Positions 25,401 to 40,309 of a DNA stretch of 64,000 bases are shown here, one piece after another (positions within the stretch are counted from its first letter, which is position 1; every line of letters starts with the position of its first letter). The translations under genes were made by a program, and so were the position numbers. Under the pieces are notes generated by a model. That model was not told where the DNA came from. It was given only the letters and a program-made list of their open reading frames with translations, and searched no databases. The stretch is from Ptiloglossa arizonensis. Its lineage: Eukaryota > Arthropoda > Insecta > Hymenoptera > Colletidae. The stretch covers positions 620,001-684,000 of the forward strand of contig NW_027478439.1 of assembly GCF_051014685.1 (NCBI RefSeq), read 5' to 3'.

Positions 25401-27130
25401 TGCATCTGAAAACAGAAACTCGCCCGATTACAACGGTGTGTGTATTTTTGCCCTAGGCCGTAGTAGTTATTGGTTTCGAGTATCAGACTTGCGAAAATTT
25501 TGATGGTTTCTCTGCCATTCCTTAACTTCAAACTCCCATATCTCGCAAACGGATTGACGAACTGGAGAAATTCCTGTTGCATCTGAAGGCAGAAACTCGC
25601 CCGATTACAACGATATGTGTATTTTTGCCCTAGGCCAATGTAGTTATTGGTTTCGAGTATCAGACTTGCGAAAATTTTGATGGTCTCTCAAACATTCCTT
25701 CACTTCAAACTCCTATATCTCGCGAATGGATTGAGGAAATCGAGAAATTCCTGTTGCATCTGGAAGAAGAAACTTGCTCGATTACAACGGTATGTGTGTT
25801 TCTCCCCTAGGCCATTGTAGTTATTGGTTTCGAGTATCAGAATTGCGAACATTTTGATGGTTTATCAATCATTCCTTCACTTCAGACTCCTATAACTCGC
25901 GAACGGATTGACGAACTCGAGAAATTCCTGCTGCATCTGAATGTAGTAACTCGCCCGATTACAACGGTATGTGTATTTTTCCCCTAGGCCATTGTAGTTA
26001 TTGGTTTCGAGTATCAGACTTGCGAAAATTTTGATGGTTTCTCAACCATTCCTTAACTTCCAACTCCCATATCTCGCAAACGGATTGACGAACTCGAGAA
26101 ATTCCTGTTGCATCTGAAAACAGAAACTCGCCCGATTACAAAGGTATGTGTATTTTTGCCCTAGGCCATAGTAGTTATTGGTTTCGAGTGTCAGAATTGC
26201 GAAAATTCTGATGGTTTCTCTACCATTCCTTAACATCAAACTCCCATACCTCGCGATCGGATTGACGAACTCGAGAAATTCCTGTTGCATCTGAAAGTAG
26301 AAGCTCGCCCGATAGCAACGGTGTGTGAACTTTTCCCCTAGGCCATTCGAGTTATTGGTTTCGAGTATCAGAATTGCGAAAATTTTGATGGTTTCTCAAC
26401 CATTCTTTAACTTCAAACTCCCATACCTCGCAAACGGATTGACGAACTCGAGAAATTCCTGTTGCATCTGAAAACAGAAGCTCGCCCGATTACAACGGTA
26501 TGTGTATTTTTGCCCTAGGCCATAGTAGTTATTGGTTTCGAGTATCCGACTTGCGAAAATTTTGATGGTCTCCCAAACATTCCTTCACTTCAAACTCCTA
26601 TATCTCGCGAACGGATTGACGAACTCGAGAAATTCCTGTCGCATCTGAAAGCAGAAACACGCCCGATTACAACGGTATGTGTATTTTTGCCCTAGGCCAA
26701 TGTAGTTATTGGTTTCGAGTATCAGACTTGCGAAAATTTTGATGGTTTCTCAACCATTCCTTCACTTCAAACTCCTATATCTCGCGAACGGATTGAGGAA
26801 ATCGAGAAATTCCTGTTGCATCTGAAAGAAGAAACTCGCCCGATTACAACGGTATGTGTGTTTCTCCCCTAGGCCATTGTAGTTATTGGTTTCGAGTATC
26901 AGAATTGCGAACATTTTGATGGTTTATCAATCATTCCTTCACTTCAGACTCCTATATCTCGCGAACGGATTGACGAACTCGAGAAATTCCTGCTGCATCT
27001 GAATGTAGTAACTCGCCCGATTACAACGGTATGTGTATTTTTCCCCTAGGCCATTGTAGTTATTGGTTTCGAGTATCAGACTTGCGAAAATTTTGATGGT
27101 TTCTCAACCATTCCTTAACTTCCAACTCCC
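13431..27130 (+). repeat. 7-monomer (1239-bp) higher-order repeat domain
   Basis: Marker variants recur exactly 1239 bp apart: CATTCAGATGG at 13461 and 14700 and at 13815 and 15054; an identical pair of monomers at 14184 and 15423, 16131 and 17370, 17370 and 18609, 22856 and 24095, 24095 and 25334. Copies about 1.2 kb apart look about 99% identical over long stretches, while adjacent monomers differ clearly. Other spacings (4, 6, 8, 9, 11 and 15 monomers) show that the 7-mer was expanded and contracted unevenly. Confidence 0.9.
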
Positions 27131-30100
27131 ATATCTCGCAAACGGATTGACGAACTCGAGAAACTCCTGTTGCATCTGAAAACAGAAACTCGCCCGATTA
27201 GAACGGTGTGTGTATTTTTGCCCTAGGCCGTAGTAGTTATTGGTTTCGAGTATCAGAATTGCGAACATTTTGAAGGTTTCTCAACCATTCCTTAACTTCA
27301 AACTACCATATCTCGCGAACGGATTGACGAACTCGAGAAATAACTGTTGCATCTGAAAGTAGGAACTCGCCCGATTGCAATGGTGTGTGAACTTTTCCCC
27401 TAGGCCATTCGAGTTATTGGTTTCGAGTATCAGAATTGCGAACATTTTGATGTTTTATCAATCATTCCTTCACTTCAAACTCCTGTATCTCGCGAACGGA
27501 TTGACGAACTCGAGAAATTCCTGCTGCATCTGAATGTAGTAACTCGCCCGATTACAACGGTATGTGTATTTTTCCCCTAGGCCATTGTAGTTATTGGTTT
27601 CGTGTATCAGAATTGCGAACATTTTGAAGGTTTCTCAACCATTCCTTAACTTCAAACTACCATATCTCGCGAACGGATTGACGAACTCGAGAAATACCTG
27701 TTGCATCTGAAACTAGAAGCTCGCCCGTTTGCAACGGTGGGTGAACTTTTCCCCTAGGCCATTCGAGTTATTGGTTTCGAGTATTAGACTTGTGAAAATT
27801 TTTATGGTTTCTCAACCATTCCTTCACTTCAAACTCCTATATCTCGCGAACGGATTGAGGAAATCGAGAAATTCCTGCTGCATCTGAAAGTAGAAACTCG
27901 CCCGATTACAAAGCTATGTTTATTTTTGCCCTAGGCCAATGTAGTTATTGGTTTCGAGTATCAGACTTGCGAAAATTTTGATGGTTTCTCTACCATTCCT
28001 TAACTTCAAACTCCCATATCTCGCGAACGGATTGACGCACTCGAGAAAATCCTGTTGCATCTGAAAGAAGAAACTCGCCCGATTACAACGGTGTGTGTAT
28101 TTTTGCCCTAGGCCGTAGTAGTTATTGGTTTCGAGTATCAGAATTGCGAAAATTTTGATGGTTTCCCTACCATTCCTTAACTTCAAACTCCCATACCTCG
28201 CGAACGGATTGACGAACTCGAGAAACTCCTGTTGCATCTGAAAACAGAAACTCGCCCGATTACAAAGGTATGTGTATTTTTGCCCTAGGCCATAGTAGTT
28301 ATTGGTTTCGAGTATCAGAATTGCGAAAATTTTGATGGTTTCTCAACCATTCCTTAATTTCAAACTACCATATCTCGCGAACGGATTGAGGAAATCGAGA
28401 AATACCTGTTGCATCTGAAAGTAGGAACTCGCCCGATTGCAATGGTGTGTGAACTTTTCCCCTAGGCCATTCGAGTTATTGGTTTCGAGTATCAGACTTG
28501 CGAAAATTTTGATGGTTTCTCTACCATTCCTTAACTTCAAACTCCCATATCTCGCGAACGGATTGACGCACTCGAGAAACTCCTGTTGCATCTGAAAGAA
28601 GAAACTCGCCCGATTACAACGGTGTGTGTATTTTTGCCCTAGGCCGTAGTAGTTATTGGTTTCGAGTATCAGAATTGCGAACATTTTGAAGGTTTCTCAA
28701 CCATTCCTTAACTTCAAACTACTATATCTCGCGAACGGATTGACGAACTCGAGAAATTCCTGTTGCATCTGATAGTAGAAACTCGCCCGGTTGCAATGGT
28801 GTGTGAACTTTTCACCTAGGCCATTCGAGTTATTGGTTTCGAGTATCAGATTTGCGAAAATTTTGATGGTTTCTCAACCATTACTTAATTTCGAACTCCC
28901 ATATCTCGCGAACGGATTGAGGAAATCGAGAAATTCCTGCTGCATCTGAAAGTAGAAACTCGCCCGATTACAAAGCTATGTTTATTTTTGCCCTAGGCCA
29001 ATGTAGTTATTGGTTTCGAGTATCAGACTTGCGAAAATTTTTGTGGTTTCTCAACCAATCCTTCACTTCAAACTCCTATATCTCGCGAATGGATTGAGGA
29101 AATCGAGAAATTCCTGTTGCATCTGAAAGAAGAAACTCGCCCGATTACAACGGTATGTGTATTTTTCCACTAGGCCATTGTAGTTATTGGATTCGAGTAT
29201 CAGAATTGCAAACACTTTGATGGTTTCTCAACCATTCCTTAACTTCAAACTCCCATATCTCGCAAACGGATTGACGAACTCGTGAAATTCCTATTGCATC
29301 TGAAAACAGAAACAAGCCCGATTACAACGGTATGTGTATTTTTGCCCTAGGCCAATGTAGTTATTGGTTTCGAGTATCAGACTTGCGAAAATTTTGATGG
29401 TTTCTCAACCATTCCTTCACTTCAAACTCCTATATCTCGCGAACGGATTGAGGAAATCGAGAAATTCCTGTTGCATCTGAAAGAAGAAACTCGCCCGATT
29501 ACAACGGTATGTGTATTTTTGCCCTAGGCCATAGTAGTTATTGGTTTCGAGTATCCGACTTGCGAAAATTTTGATGGTCTCCCAAACATTCCTTCACTTC
29601 AAACTCCTATATCTCGCGAACGGATTGACGAACTCGAGAAATTCCTGTCGCATCTGAAAGCAGAAACACGCCCGATTACAACGGTATGTGTATTTTTGCC
29701 CTAGGCCAATGTAGTTATTGGTTTCGAGTATCAGACTTGCGAAAATTTTGATGGTTTCTCAACCATTCCTTCACTTCAAACTCCCATATCTCGCAAACGG
29801 ATTGACGAACTCGAGAAACTCCTGTTGCATCTGAAAACAGAAACTCGCCCGATTAGAACGGTGTGTGTATTTTTGCCCTAGGCCGTAGTAGTTATTGGTT
29901 TCGAGTATCAGAATTGCGAACATTTTGAAGGTTTCTCAACCATTCCTTAACTTCAAACTACCATATCTCGCGAACGGATTGACGAACTCGAGAAATAACT
30001 GTTGCATCTGAAAGTAGGAACTCGCCCGATTGCAATGGTGTGTGAACTTTTCCCCTAGGCCATTCGAGTTATTGGTTTCGAGTATCAGAATTGCGAACAT

Positions 30101-31340
30101 TTTGATGTTTTATCAATCATTCCTTCACTTCAAACTCCTGTATCTCGCGAACGGATTGACGAACTCGAGAAATTCCTGCTGCATCTGAATGTAGTAACTC
30201 GCCCGATTACAACGGTATGTGTATTTTTCCCCTAGACCAATGTAGTTATTGGTTTCGTGTATCAGAATTGCGAACATTTTGAAGGTTTCTCAACCATTCC
30301 TTAACTTCAAACTACCATATCTCGCGAACGGATTGACGAACTCGAGAAATACCTGTTGCATCTGAAACTAGAAGCTCGCCCGTTTGCAACGGTGGGTGAA
30401 CTTTTCCCCTAGGCCATTCGAGTTATTGGTTTCGAGTATTAGACTTGTGAAAATTTTTATGGTTTCTCAACCATTCCTTCACTTCAAACTCCTATATCTC
30501 GCGAACGGATTGAGGAAATCGAGAAATTTCTGCTGCATCTGAAAGTAGAAACTCGCCCGATTACAAAGCTATGTTTATTTTTCCCCTAGGCCAATGTAGT
30601 TATTGGTTTCGAGTATCAGACTTGCGAAAATTTTGATGGTTTCTCTACCATTCCTTAACTTCAAACTCCCATATCTCGCGAACGGATTGACGCACTCGAG
30701 AAAATCCTGTTGCATCTGAAAGAAGAAACTCGCCCGATTACAACGGTGTGTGTATTTTTGCCCTAGGCCGTAGTAGTTATTGGTTTCGAGTATCAGAATT
30801 GCGAAAATTTTGATGGTTTCCCTACCATTCCCTAACTTCAAACTCCCATACCTCGCGAACGGATTGACGAACTCGAGAAACTCCTGTTGCATCTGAAAAC
30901 AGAAACTCGCCCGATTACAAAGGTATGTGTATTTTTGCCCTAGGCCATAGTAGTTATTGGTTTCGAGTATCAGAATTGCGAAAATTTTGATGGTTTCTCA
31001 ACCATTCCTTAACTTCAAACTACTATATCTCGCGAACGGATTGACGAACTCGAGAAATTCCTGTTGCATCTGATAGTAGAAACTCGCCCGATTGCAATGG
31101 TGTGTGAACTTTTCACCTAGGCCATTCGAGTTATTGGTTTCGAGTATCAGATTTGCGAAAATTTTGATGGTTTCTCAACCATTACTTAATTTCGAACTCC
31201 CATATCTCGCGAACGGATTGAGGAAATCGAGAAATTCCTGCTGCATCTGAAAGTAGAAACTCGCCCGATTACAAAGCTATGTTTATTTTTGCCCTAGGCC
31301 AATGTAGTTATTGGTTTCGAGTATCAGACTTGCGAAAATT
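27130..31340 (+). repeat. 15-monomer (2655-bp) duplication
   Basis: Sequence from about 27130 recurs from about 29785, an offset of 2655 bp (15 x 177). An example is the variant GATGTTTTATCAATCATTCC at about 27453 and 30108. The second copy lacks about two monomers relative to the first (near 28340-28690), after which the offset drops to about 2300 bp. Confidence 0.8.
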
Positions 31341-33239
31341 TTGATGGTTTCTCAACCATTCCTTCACTTCAAACTCCTATATCTCGCGAACGGATTGAGG
31401 AAATCGAGAAATTCCTGTTGCATCTGAAAGAAGAAACTCGCCCGATTACAACGGTATGTGTATTTTTCCCCTAGGCCATTGTAGTTATTGGTTTCCAGTA
31501 TCAGAATTGCGAAAATTTTGATGGTTTCCCTACCATTCCTTAACTTCAAACTCCCATATCTCGCGAACGGATTGACGAACTCGAGAAACTCCTGTTGCAT
31601 CTGAAAACAGAAACTCGCCCGATTACAACGGTATGTGTATTTTTGCCCTAGGCCAATGTAGTTATTGGTTTCGAGTATCAGATTTGCGAAAATTTTGATG
31701 GTTTCTCAACCATTCCTTAATTTCAAACTACCATATCTCGCGAACGGATTAACGAACTCGAGAAATTCCTGTTGCATCTGAAAGTAGAAGCTCACCCGAT
31801 AGCAACGGTGTGTGAACTTTTCCCCTAGGCCATTCGAGTTATTGGTTTCGAGAATTAGACTTGTGAAAATTTTTATGATTTCTCAACCATTCCTTCACTT
31901 CAAACTCCTATATCTCGCAAACGGATTGGCGAACTCGAGAAATTCCTTTTGCATCTGAAAGCAGAAACTCGCCCGATTACAAAGGTATGTGTATTTTTGC
32001 CCTAGGCCATAGTAGTTATTGGTTTCGTGTATCAGAATTGCGAAAATTTTGATGGTTTCTCAACCATTCTTTAACTTCAAACTCCCATACCCCGCAAACG
32101 GATTGACGAACTCGAGAAATTCCTGTTGCATCTGAAAACAGAAGCTCGCCCGATTACAACGGTATGTGTATTTTTGCCCTAGGCCATAGTAGTTATTGGT
32201 TTCGAGTATCCGACTTGCGAAAATTTTGATGGTCTCCCAAACATTCCTTCACTTCAAACTCTTATATCTCGCGAACGGATTGACGATCTCGAGAAATTCC
32301 TGTTGCATCTGAAAGAAGATACTCGCCAGATTGCAACAGTATGTTTATTTTTGCCCTAGGCCATAGTAGTTATTGGTTTCGAGTATCAGACTTGCGAAAA
32401 TTTTGATGGTTTCTCAAGCATTCCTTAACTTCAAACTCCCATATCTCGCAAACGGATTGACGAACTCGTGAAATTCCTATTGCATCTGAAAGCAGAAACA
32501 CGCCCGATTACAACGGTATGTGTATTTTTGCCCTAGGCCAATGTAGTTATTGGTATCGAGTATCAGACTTGCGAAAATTTTGATGGTTTCTCAACCATTC
32601 CTTCACTTCAAACTCCTATATCTCGCGAACGGATTGAGGAAATCGAAAAATTCCTGTTGCATCTGAAAGAAGAAACTCGCCCGATTACAACGGTATGTGT
32701 ATTTTGCCCCTAGGCCATTGTAGTTATTGGTTTCGAGTATCAGAATTGCGAAAACTTTGATGGTTTCAAAACCATTCCTTCACTTCAAACTCGTATATCT
32801 CGCAAACGGATTGGGGAACTCGAGAAATTCCTTTTGCATCTGAAAGCAGAAACTCGCCCGATTACAAAGGTATGTGTATTTTTGCCCTAGGCCATAGTAG
32901 TTATTGGTTTCGAGTATCAGAATTGCGAAAATTTTGATGGTTTCTCAACCATTCTTTAACTTCAAACTCCCATATCTCGCAAACGGATTTACGAACTCGA
33001 GAAATTCCTGTTGCATCTGAAAACAGAAGCTCGCCCGATTACAACGGTATGTGTATTTTTGCCCTAGGCCATAGTAGTTATTGGTTTCGAGTATCCGACT
33101 TGCGAAAATTTTGATGGTCTCTCAAACATTCCTTCACTTCAAACTCCTATATCTCGCGAACGGATTGACGAACTCGAGAAATTCCTGTCGCATCTGAAAG
33201 CAGAAACACGCCCGATTACAACGGTATGTGTATTTTTGC

Positions 33240-36200
33240 CCTAGGCCAATGTAGTTATTGGTTTCGAGTATCAGACTTGCGAAAATTTTGATGGTTTCTC
33301 AACCATTCCTTCACTTCAAACTCCTATATCTCGCGAGCGGATTGAGGAAATCGAGAAATTCCGGCTGCATCTGAAAGTAGAAACTCGCCCGATTACAACG
33401 GTATGTGTATTTTTCCCCTAGGGCATTGTAGTTATTGGTTTCGTGTATCAGACTTGCGAAAATTTTGATGGTTTCTCAACCATTCCTTCACTTCAAACTC
33501 CTATGTCTCGCGAGCGGATTGAGGAACTCGGGAAATTCCTGTTGCATCTGAAAGCAGAAACACGACCGATTACAACGGTATGTGTATTTTTCCACTAGGG
33601 CATTGTAGTTATTGGTTTCGAGTATCAGACTTGCGAAAATTTTGATGGTTTCTCAAGCATTCCTTAACTTCAAACTCCCATATCTCGCAAACGGATTGAC
33701 GAACTCGTGAAATTCCTATTGCATCTGAAAGCAGAAACACGACCGATTACAACGGTATGTGTATTTTTGCCCTAGGCCAATGTAGTTATTGGTTTCGAGT
33801 ATCAGACTTGCGAAAATTTTGATGGTTTCTCAACCATTCCTTCACTTCAAACTCCTATATCTCGCGAACGGATTGAGGAAATCGAGAAATTCCTGTTGCA
33901 TCTGAAAGAAGAAACTCGCCCGATTACAACGGTATGTGTATTTTTCCCCTAGGCCATTGTAGTTATTGGTTTGGAGTATCAGAATTGCGAAAATTTTGAT
34001 GGTTTCTCAACCATTCCTTCACTTCAAACTCGTATATCTCGCAAACGGATTGGCGAACTCGAGAAATTCCTTTTGCATCTGAAAGCAGAAACTCGCCCGA
34101 TTACAAAGGTATGTGTATTTTTGCCCTAGGCCATAGTAGTTATTGGTTTCGAGTATCAGAATTGCGAAAATTTTGATGGTTTCTCAACCATTCCTTAACT
34201 TCAAACTCCCATATCTCGCAAACGGATTGACGAACTCGAGAAATTCCTGTTGCATCTGAAAACAGAAACTCGCCCGATTACAAAGGTATGTGTATTTTTG
34301 CCCTAGGCCATAGTAGTTATTGGTTTCGAGTATCAGAATTGCGAAAATTTTGATGGTTTCTCAACCATTCTTTAACTTCAAACTCCCATATCTCGCAAAC
34401 GGATTGACGAACTCGAGAAATTCCTGTCGCATCGGAAAGCAGAAACACGCCCGATTACAACGGTATGTGTATTTTTGACCTAGGCCAATGTAGTTATTGG
34501 TTTCGAGTATCAGACTTGCGAAAATTTTGATGGTTCCTCAACCATTCCTTAACTTGGAAGTCCCATGTCTCGCGAACGGAATGACTAAATCGAGAAATTC
34601 CGGCTGCATCTGAAAGTAGAAACTCGCCCGATTTCAATGGTGTGTGTATTTTTCCACTAGGGCATTGTAGTTATTGGTTTCGAGTATCAGACTTGCGAAA
34701 ATTTTGATGGTTTCTCAAGCATTCCTTAACTTCAAACTCCCATATCTCGCAAACGGATTGACGAACTCGTGAAATTCCTATTGCATCTGAAAGCAGAAAC
34801 ACGACCGATTACAACGGTATGTGTATTTTTGCCCTAGGCCATAGTAGTTATTGGTTTCGAGTATCAGAATTGCGAAAATTTTGATGGTTTCTCAACCATT
34901 CTTTAACTTCAAACTCCCATATCTCGCAAACGGATTGACGAACTCGAGAAATTCCTGTCGCATCGGAAAGCAGAAACACGCCCGATTACAACGGTATGTG
35001 TATTTTTGACCTAGGCCAATGTAGTTATTGGTTTCGAGTATCAGACTTGCGAAAATTTTGATGGTTCCTCAACCATTCCTTAACTTGGAAGTCCCATGTC
35101 TCGCGAACGGAATGACTAAATCGAGAAATTCCGGCTGCATCTGAAAGTAGAAACTCGCCCGATTTCAATGGTGTGTGTATTTTTCCACTAGGGCATTGTA
35201 GTTATTGGTTTCGAGTATCAGACTTGCGAAAATTTTGATGGTTTCTCAAGCATTCCTTAACTTCAAACTCCCATATCTCGCAAACGGATTGACGAACTCT
35301 TGAAATTCCTATTGCATCTGAAAGCAGAAACACGACCGATTACAACGGTATGTGTATTTTTGCCCTAGGCCAATGTAGTTATTGGTTTCGAGTATCAGAC
35401 TTGCGAAAATTTTGATGGTTTCTCAACCATTCCTTCACTTCAAACTCCTATATCTCGCGAACGGATTGAGGAAATCGAGAAATTCCTGTTGCATCTGAAA
35501 GAAGAAACTCGCCCGATTACAACGGTATGTGTATTTTTCCCCTAGGCCATTGTAGTTATTGGTTTGGAGTATCAGAATTGCGAAAATTTTGATGGTTTCT
35601 CAACCATTCCTTCACTTCAAACTCGTATATCTCGCAAACGGATTGGCGAACTCGAGAAATTCCTTTTGCATCTGAAAGCAGAAACTCGCCCGATTACAAA
35701 GGTATGTGTATTTTTGCCCTAGGCCATAGTAGTTATTGGTTTCGAGTATCAGAATTGCGAAAATTTTGATGGTTTCTCAACCATTCCTTAACTTCAAACT
35801 CCCATATCTCGCAAACGGATTGACGAACTCGAGAAATTCCTGTTGCATCTGAAAACAGAAACTCGCCCGATTACAAAGGTATGTGTATTTTTGCCCTAGG
35901 CCATAGTAGTTATTGGTTTCGAGTATCAGAATTGCGAAAATTTTGATGGTTTCTCAACCATTCTTTAACTTCAAACTCCCATATCTCGCAAACGGATTGA
36001 CGAACTCGAGAAATTCCTGTCGCATCGGAAAGCAGAAACACGCCCGATTACAACGGTATGTGTATTTTTGCCCTAGGCCAATGTAGTTATTGGTTTCGAG
36101 TATCAGACTTGCGAAAATTTTGATGGTTCCTCAACCATTCCTTAACTTGGAAGTCCCATGTCTCGCGAACGGAATGACTAAATCGAGAAATTCCGGCTGC

Positions 36201-39060
36201 ATCTGAAAGTAGAAACTCGCCCGATTTCAATGGTGTGTGTATTTTTGCCCTAGGCCAATGTAGTTATTGGTTTCGAGTATCAGACTTGCGAAAATTTTGA
36301 TGGTTTCTCAACCATTCCTTCACTTCAAACTCCTATATCTCGCGAGCGGATTTAGGAAATCGAGAAATTCCGGCTGCATCTGAAAGTAGAAACTCGCCCG
36401 ATTACAACGGTATGTGTATTTTTGCCCTAGGCCATAGTAGTTATTGGTTTCGAGTATCAGAATTGCGAAAATTTTGATGGTTTCTCAACCATTCCTTAAC
36501 TTCAAACTCCCATATCTCGCAAACGGATTGACGAACTCGAGAAATTCCTGTTGCATCTGAAAACAGAAACTCGCCCGATTACAAAGGTATGTGTATTTTT
36601 GCCCTAGGCCATAGTAGTTATTGGTTTCGAGTATCAGAATTGCGAAAATTTTGATGGTTTCTCAACCATTCTTTAACTTCAAACTCCCATATCTCGCAAA
36701 CGGATTGACGAACTCGAGAAATTCCTGTCGCATCGGAAAGCAGAAACACGCCCGATTACAACGGTATGTGTATTTTTGACCTAGGCCAATGTAGTTATTG
36801 GTTTCGAGTATCAGACTTGCGAAAATTTTGATGGTTCCTCAACCATTCCTTAACTTGGAAGTCCCATGTCTCGCGAACGGAATGACTAAATCGAGAAATT
36901 CCGGCTGCATCTGAAAGTAGAAACTCGCCCGATTTCAATGGTGTGTGTATTTTTCCACTAGGGCATTGTAGTTATTGGTTTCGAGTATCAGACTTGCGAA
37001 AATTTTGATGGTTTCTCAAGCATTCCTTAACTTCAAACTCCCATATCTCGCAAACGGATTGACGAACTCGTGAAATTCCTATTGCATCTGAAAGCAGAAA
37101 CACGACCGATTACAACGGTATGTGTATTTTTGCCCTAGGCCAATGTAGTTATTGGTTTCGAGTATCAGACTTGCGAAAATTTTGATGGTTTCTCAACCAT
37201 TCCTTCACTTCAAACTCCTATATCTCGCGAACGGATTGAGGAAATCGAGAAATTCCTGTTGCATCTGAAAACAGAAACTCGCCCGATTACAAAGGTATGT
37301 GTATTTTTGCCCTAGGCCATAGTAGTTATTGGTTTCGAGTATCAGAATTGCGAAAATTTTGATGGTTTCTCAACCATTCTTTAACTTCAAACTCCCATAT
37401 CTCGCAAACGGATTGACGAACTCGAGAAATTCCTGTCGCATCGGAAAGCAGAAACACGCCCGATTACAACGGTATGTGTATTTTTGACCTAGGCCAATGT
37501 AGTTATTGGTTTCGAGTATCAGACTTGCGAAAATTTTGATGGTTCCTCAACCATTCCTTAACTTGGAAGTCCCATGTCTCGCGAACGGAATGACTAAATC
37601 GAGAAATTCCGGCTGCATCTGAAAGTAGAAACTCGCCCGATTTCAATGGTGTGTGTATTTTTCCACTAGGGCATTGTAGTTATTGGTTTCGAGTATCAGA
37701 CTTGCGAAAATTTTGATGGTTTCTCAAGCATTCCTTAACTTCAAACTCCCATATCTCGCAAACGGATTGACGAACTCGTGAAATTCCTATTGCATCTGAA
37801 AGCAGAAACACGACCGATTACAACGGTATGTGTATTTTTGCCCTAGGCCAATGTAGTTATTGGTTTCGAGTATCAGACTTGCGAAAATTTTGATGGTTTC
37901 TCAACCATTCCTTCACTTCAAACTCCTATATCTCGCGAACGGATTGAGGAAATCGAGAAATTCCTGTTGCATCTGAAAGAAGAAACTCGCCCGATTACAA
38001 CGGTATGTGTATTTTTCCCCTAGGCCATTGTAGTTATTGGTTTGGAGTATCAGAATTGCGAAAATTTTGATGGTTTCTCAACCATTCCTTCACTTCAAAC
38101 TCGTATATCTCGCAAACGGATTGGCGAACTCGAGAAATTCCTTTTGCATCTGAAAGCAGAAACTCGCCCGATTACAAAGGTATGTGTATTTTTGCCCTAG
38201 GCCATAGTAGTTATTGGTTTCGAGTATCAGAATTGCGAAAATTTTGATGGTTTCTCAACCATTCCTTAACTTCAAACTCCCATATCTCGCAAACGGATTG
38301 ACGAACTCGAGAAATTCCTGTTGCATCTGAAAACAGAAACTCGCCCGATTACAAAGGTATGTGTATTTTTGCCCTAGGCCATAGTAGTTATTGGTTTCGA
38401 GTATCAGAATTGCGAAAATTTTGATGGTTTCTCAACCATTCTTTAACTTCAAACTCCCATATCTCGCAAACGGATTGACGAACTCGAGAAATTCCTGTCG
38501 CATCGGAAAGCAGAAACACGCCCGATTACAACGGTATGTGTATTTTTGCCCTAGGCCAATGTAGTTATTGGTTTCGAGTATCAGACTTGCGAAAATTTTG
38601 ATGGTTCCTCAACCATTCCTTAACTTGGAAGTCCCATGTCTCGCGAACGGAATGACTAAATCGAGAAATTCCGGCTGCATCTGAAAGTAGAAACTCGCCC
38701 GATTTCAATGGTGTGTGTATTTTTGCCCTAGGCCAATGTAGTTATTGGTTTCGAGTATCAGACTTGCGAAAATTTTGATGGTTTCTCAACCATTCCTTCA
38801 CTTCAAACTCCTATATCTCGCGAGCGGATTTAGGAAATCGAGAAATTCCGGCTGCATCTGAAAGTAGAAACTCGCCCGATTACAACGGTATGTGTATTTT
38901 TCCCCTAGGGCATTGTAGTTATTGGTTTCGTGTATCAGACTTGCGAAAATTTTGATGGTTCCTCCACCATTCCTTAACTTGGAAGTCCCATGTCTCGCGA
39001 ACGGAATGACTAAATCGAGAAATTCCGGCTGCATCTGAAAGTAGAAACTAGCCCGATTTC
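33240..39060 (+). repeat. Class D higher-order domain
   Basis: A divergent monomer marked by TTGGAAGTCCCATGTCTCGC and GGAATGACTAAATCGAG recurs near 34553, 35084, 36147, 36854, 37562, 38624 and 38977, at spacings of 3, 6, 4, 4, 6 and 2 monomers. Long identical blocks around it are repeated about 1593 and 2478 bp apart (9 and 14 monomers). Each class D monomer is followed by GATTTCAATGG in place of GATTACAACGG. A close relative reappears near 54550 and 55795. Confidence 0.85.
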
Positions 39061-40309
39061 AATGGTGTGTGTATTTTTGCCCTAGGCCAATGTAGTTATT
39101 GGTTTCGAGTATCAGACTTGCGAAAATTTTGATGGTTTCTCATCCATTCCTTCACTTCAAACTCCTATATCTCGCGAGCGGGTTTAGGAAATCGAGAAAT
39201 TCCGGCTGCATCTGAAAGTAGAAACTCGCCCGATTACAACGGTATGTGTATTTTTCCCCTAGGGCATTGTAGTTATTGGTTTCGTGTATCAGACTTGCGA
39301 AAATTTTGATGGTTTCTCAACCATTCCTTAACTTCAAACTCCCATATCTCGCAAACGGATTGACGAACTCGAGAAACTCCTGTTGCATCTGAAAACAGAA
39401 ACTCGCCCGATTACAACGGTATGTGTACTTTTCCCCTAGGCAATTCTAGTTATTCGTTTCAAGCATCAGAATTGCGAAAACCTGTATGGTTCCTCAAACA
39501 TTGCTTAAATCCAAACTCCCATATCTTGCGAGCGGATTAATGAATGCGAGAAATTCCTGTTGCATCTGAAAGCAGAAACTCGCCCGATTACAACGGTATG
39601 TGTATTTTTGCCCTAGGCCAATGTAGTTATTGGTTTCGAGTATCAGACTTGCGAAAATTTTGATGGTCTCTCAAACATTCCTTCACTTCAAACTCCTATA
39701 TCTCGCGAACGGATTGAGGCAATCGAGAAATTCCTGTTGCATCTGAAAGAAGAAACTCGCCCGATTACAACGGTATGTGAACTTTTCCCCTAGGCCATTC
39801 GAGTTATTGGTTTCGAGTATTAGACTTGTGAAAATTTTTATGGTTTCTCAACCATTCCTTCACTTCAAACTCCTATACCTCGCAAAAGGATTGGCGAACT
39901 CGAGAAATTCCTTTTGCACCTGAAAGCAGAAACTCGCCCGATTACAACGGTATGTGTATTTTTCCCCTAGGCCAATGTAGTTATTGGTTTCGAGTATCAG
40001 ACTTGCGAAAATTTTGATGGTTTCTCAACCATTCCTTCACTTCAAACTCCTATATCTCGCGAACGGATTGAGGAAATCGAGAAATTCCTGTTGCATCTGA
40101 AAGAAGAAACTCGCCAGATTACAACAGTATGTTTATTTTTGCCCTAGGCCATAGTAGTTATTGGTTTCGAGTATCAGAATTGCGAAAATTTTGATGGTCT
40201 CTCAAACATTCCTTCACTTCAAACTCCTATATCTCGCGAACGGATTGACGAACTCGAGAAATTCCTGACGCATCTGAAAGCAGAAACACGCCCGATTACA
40301 ACGGTGTGT

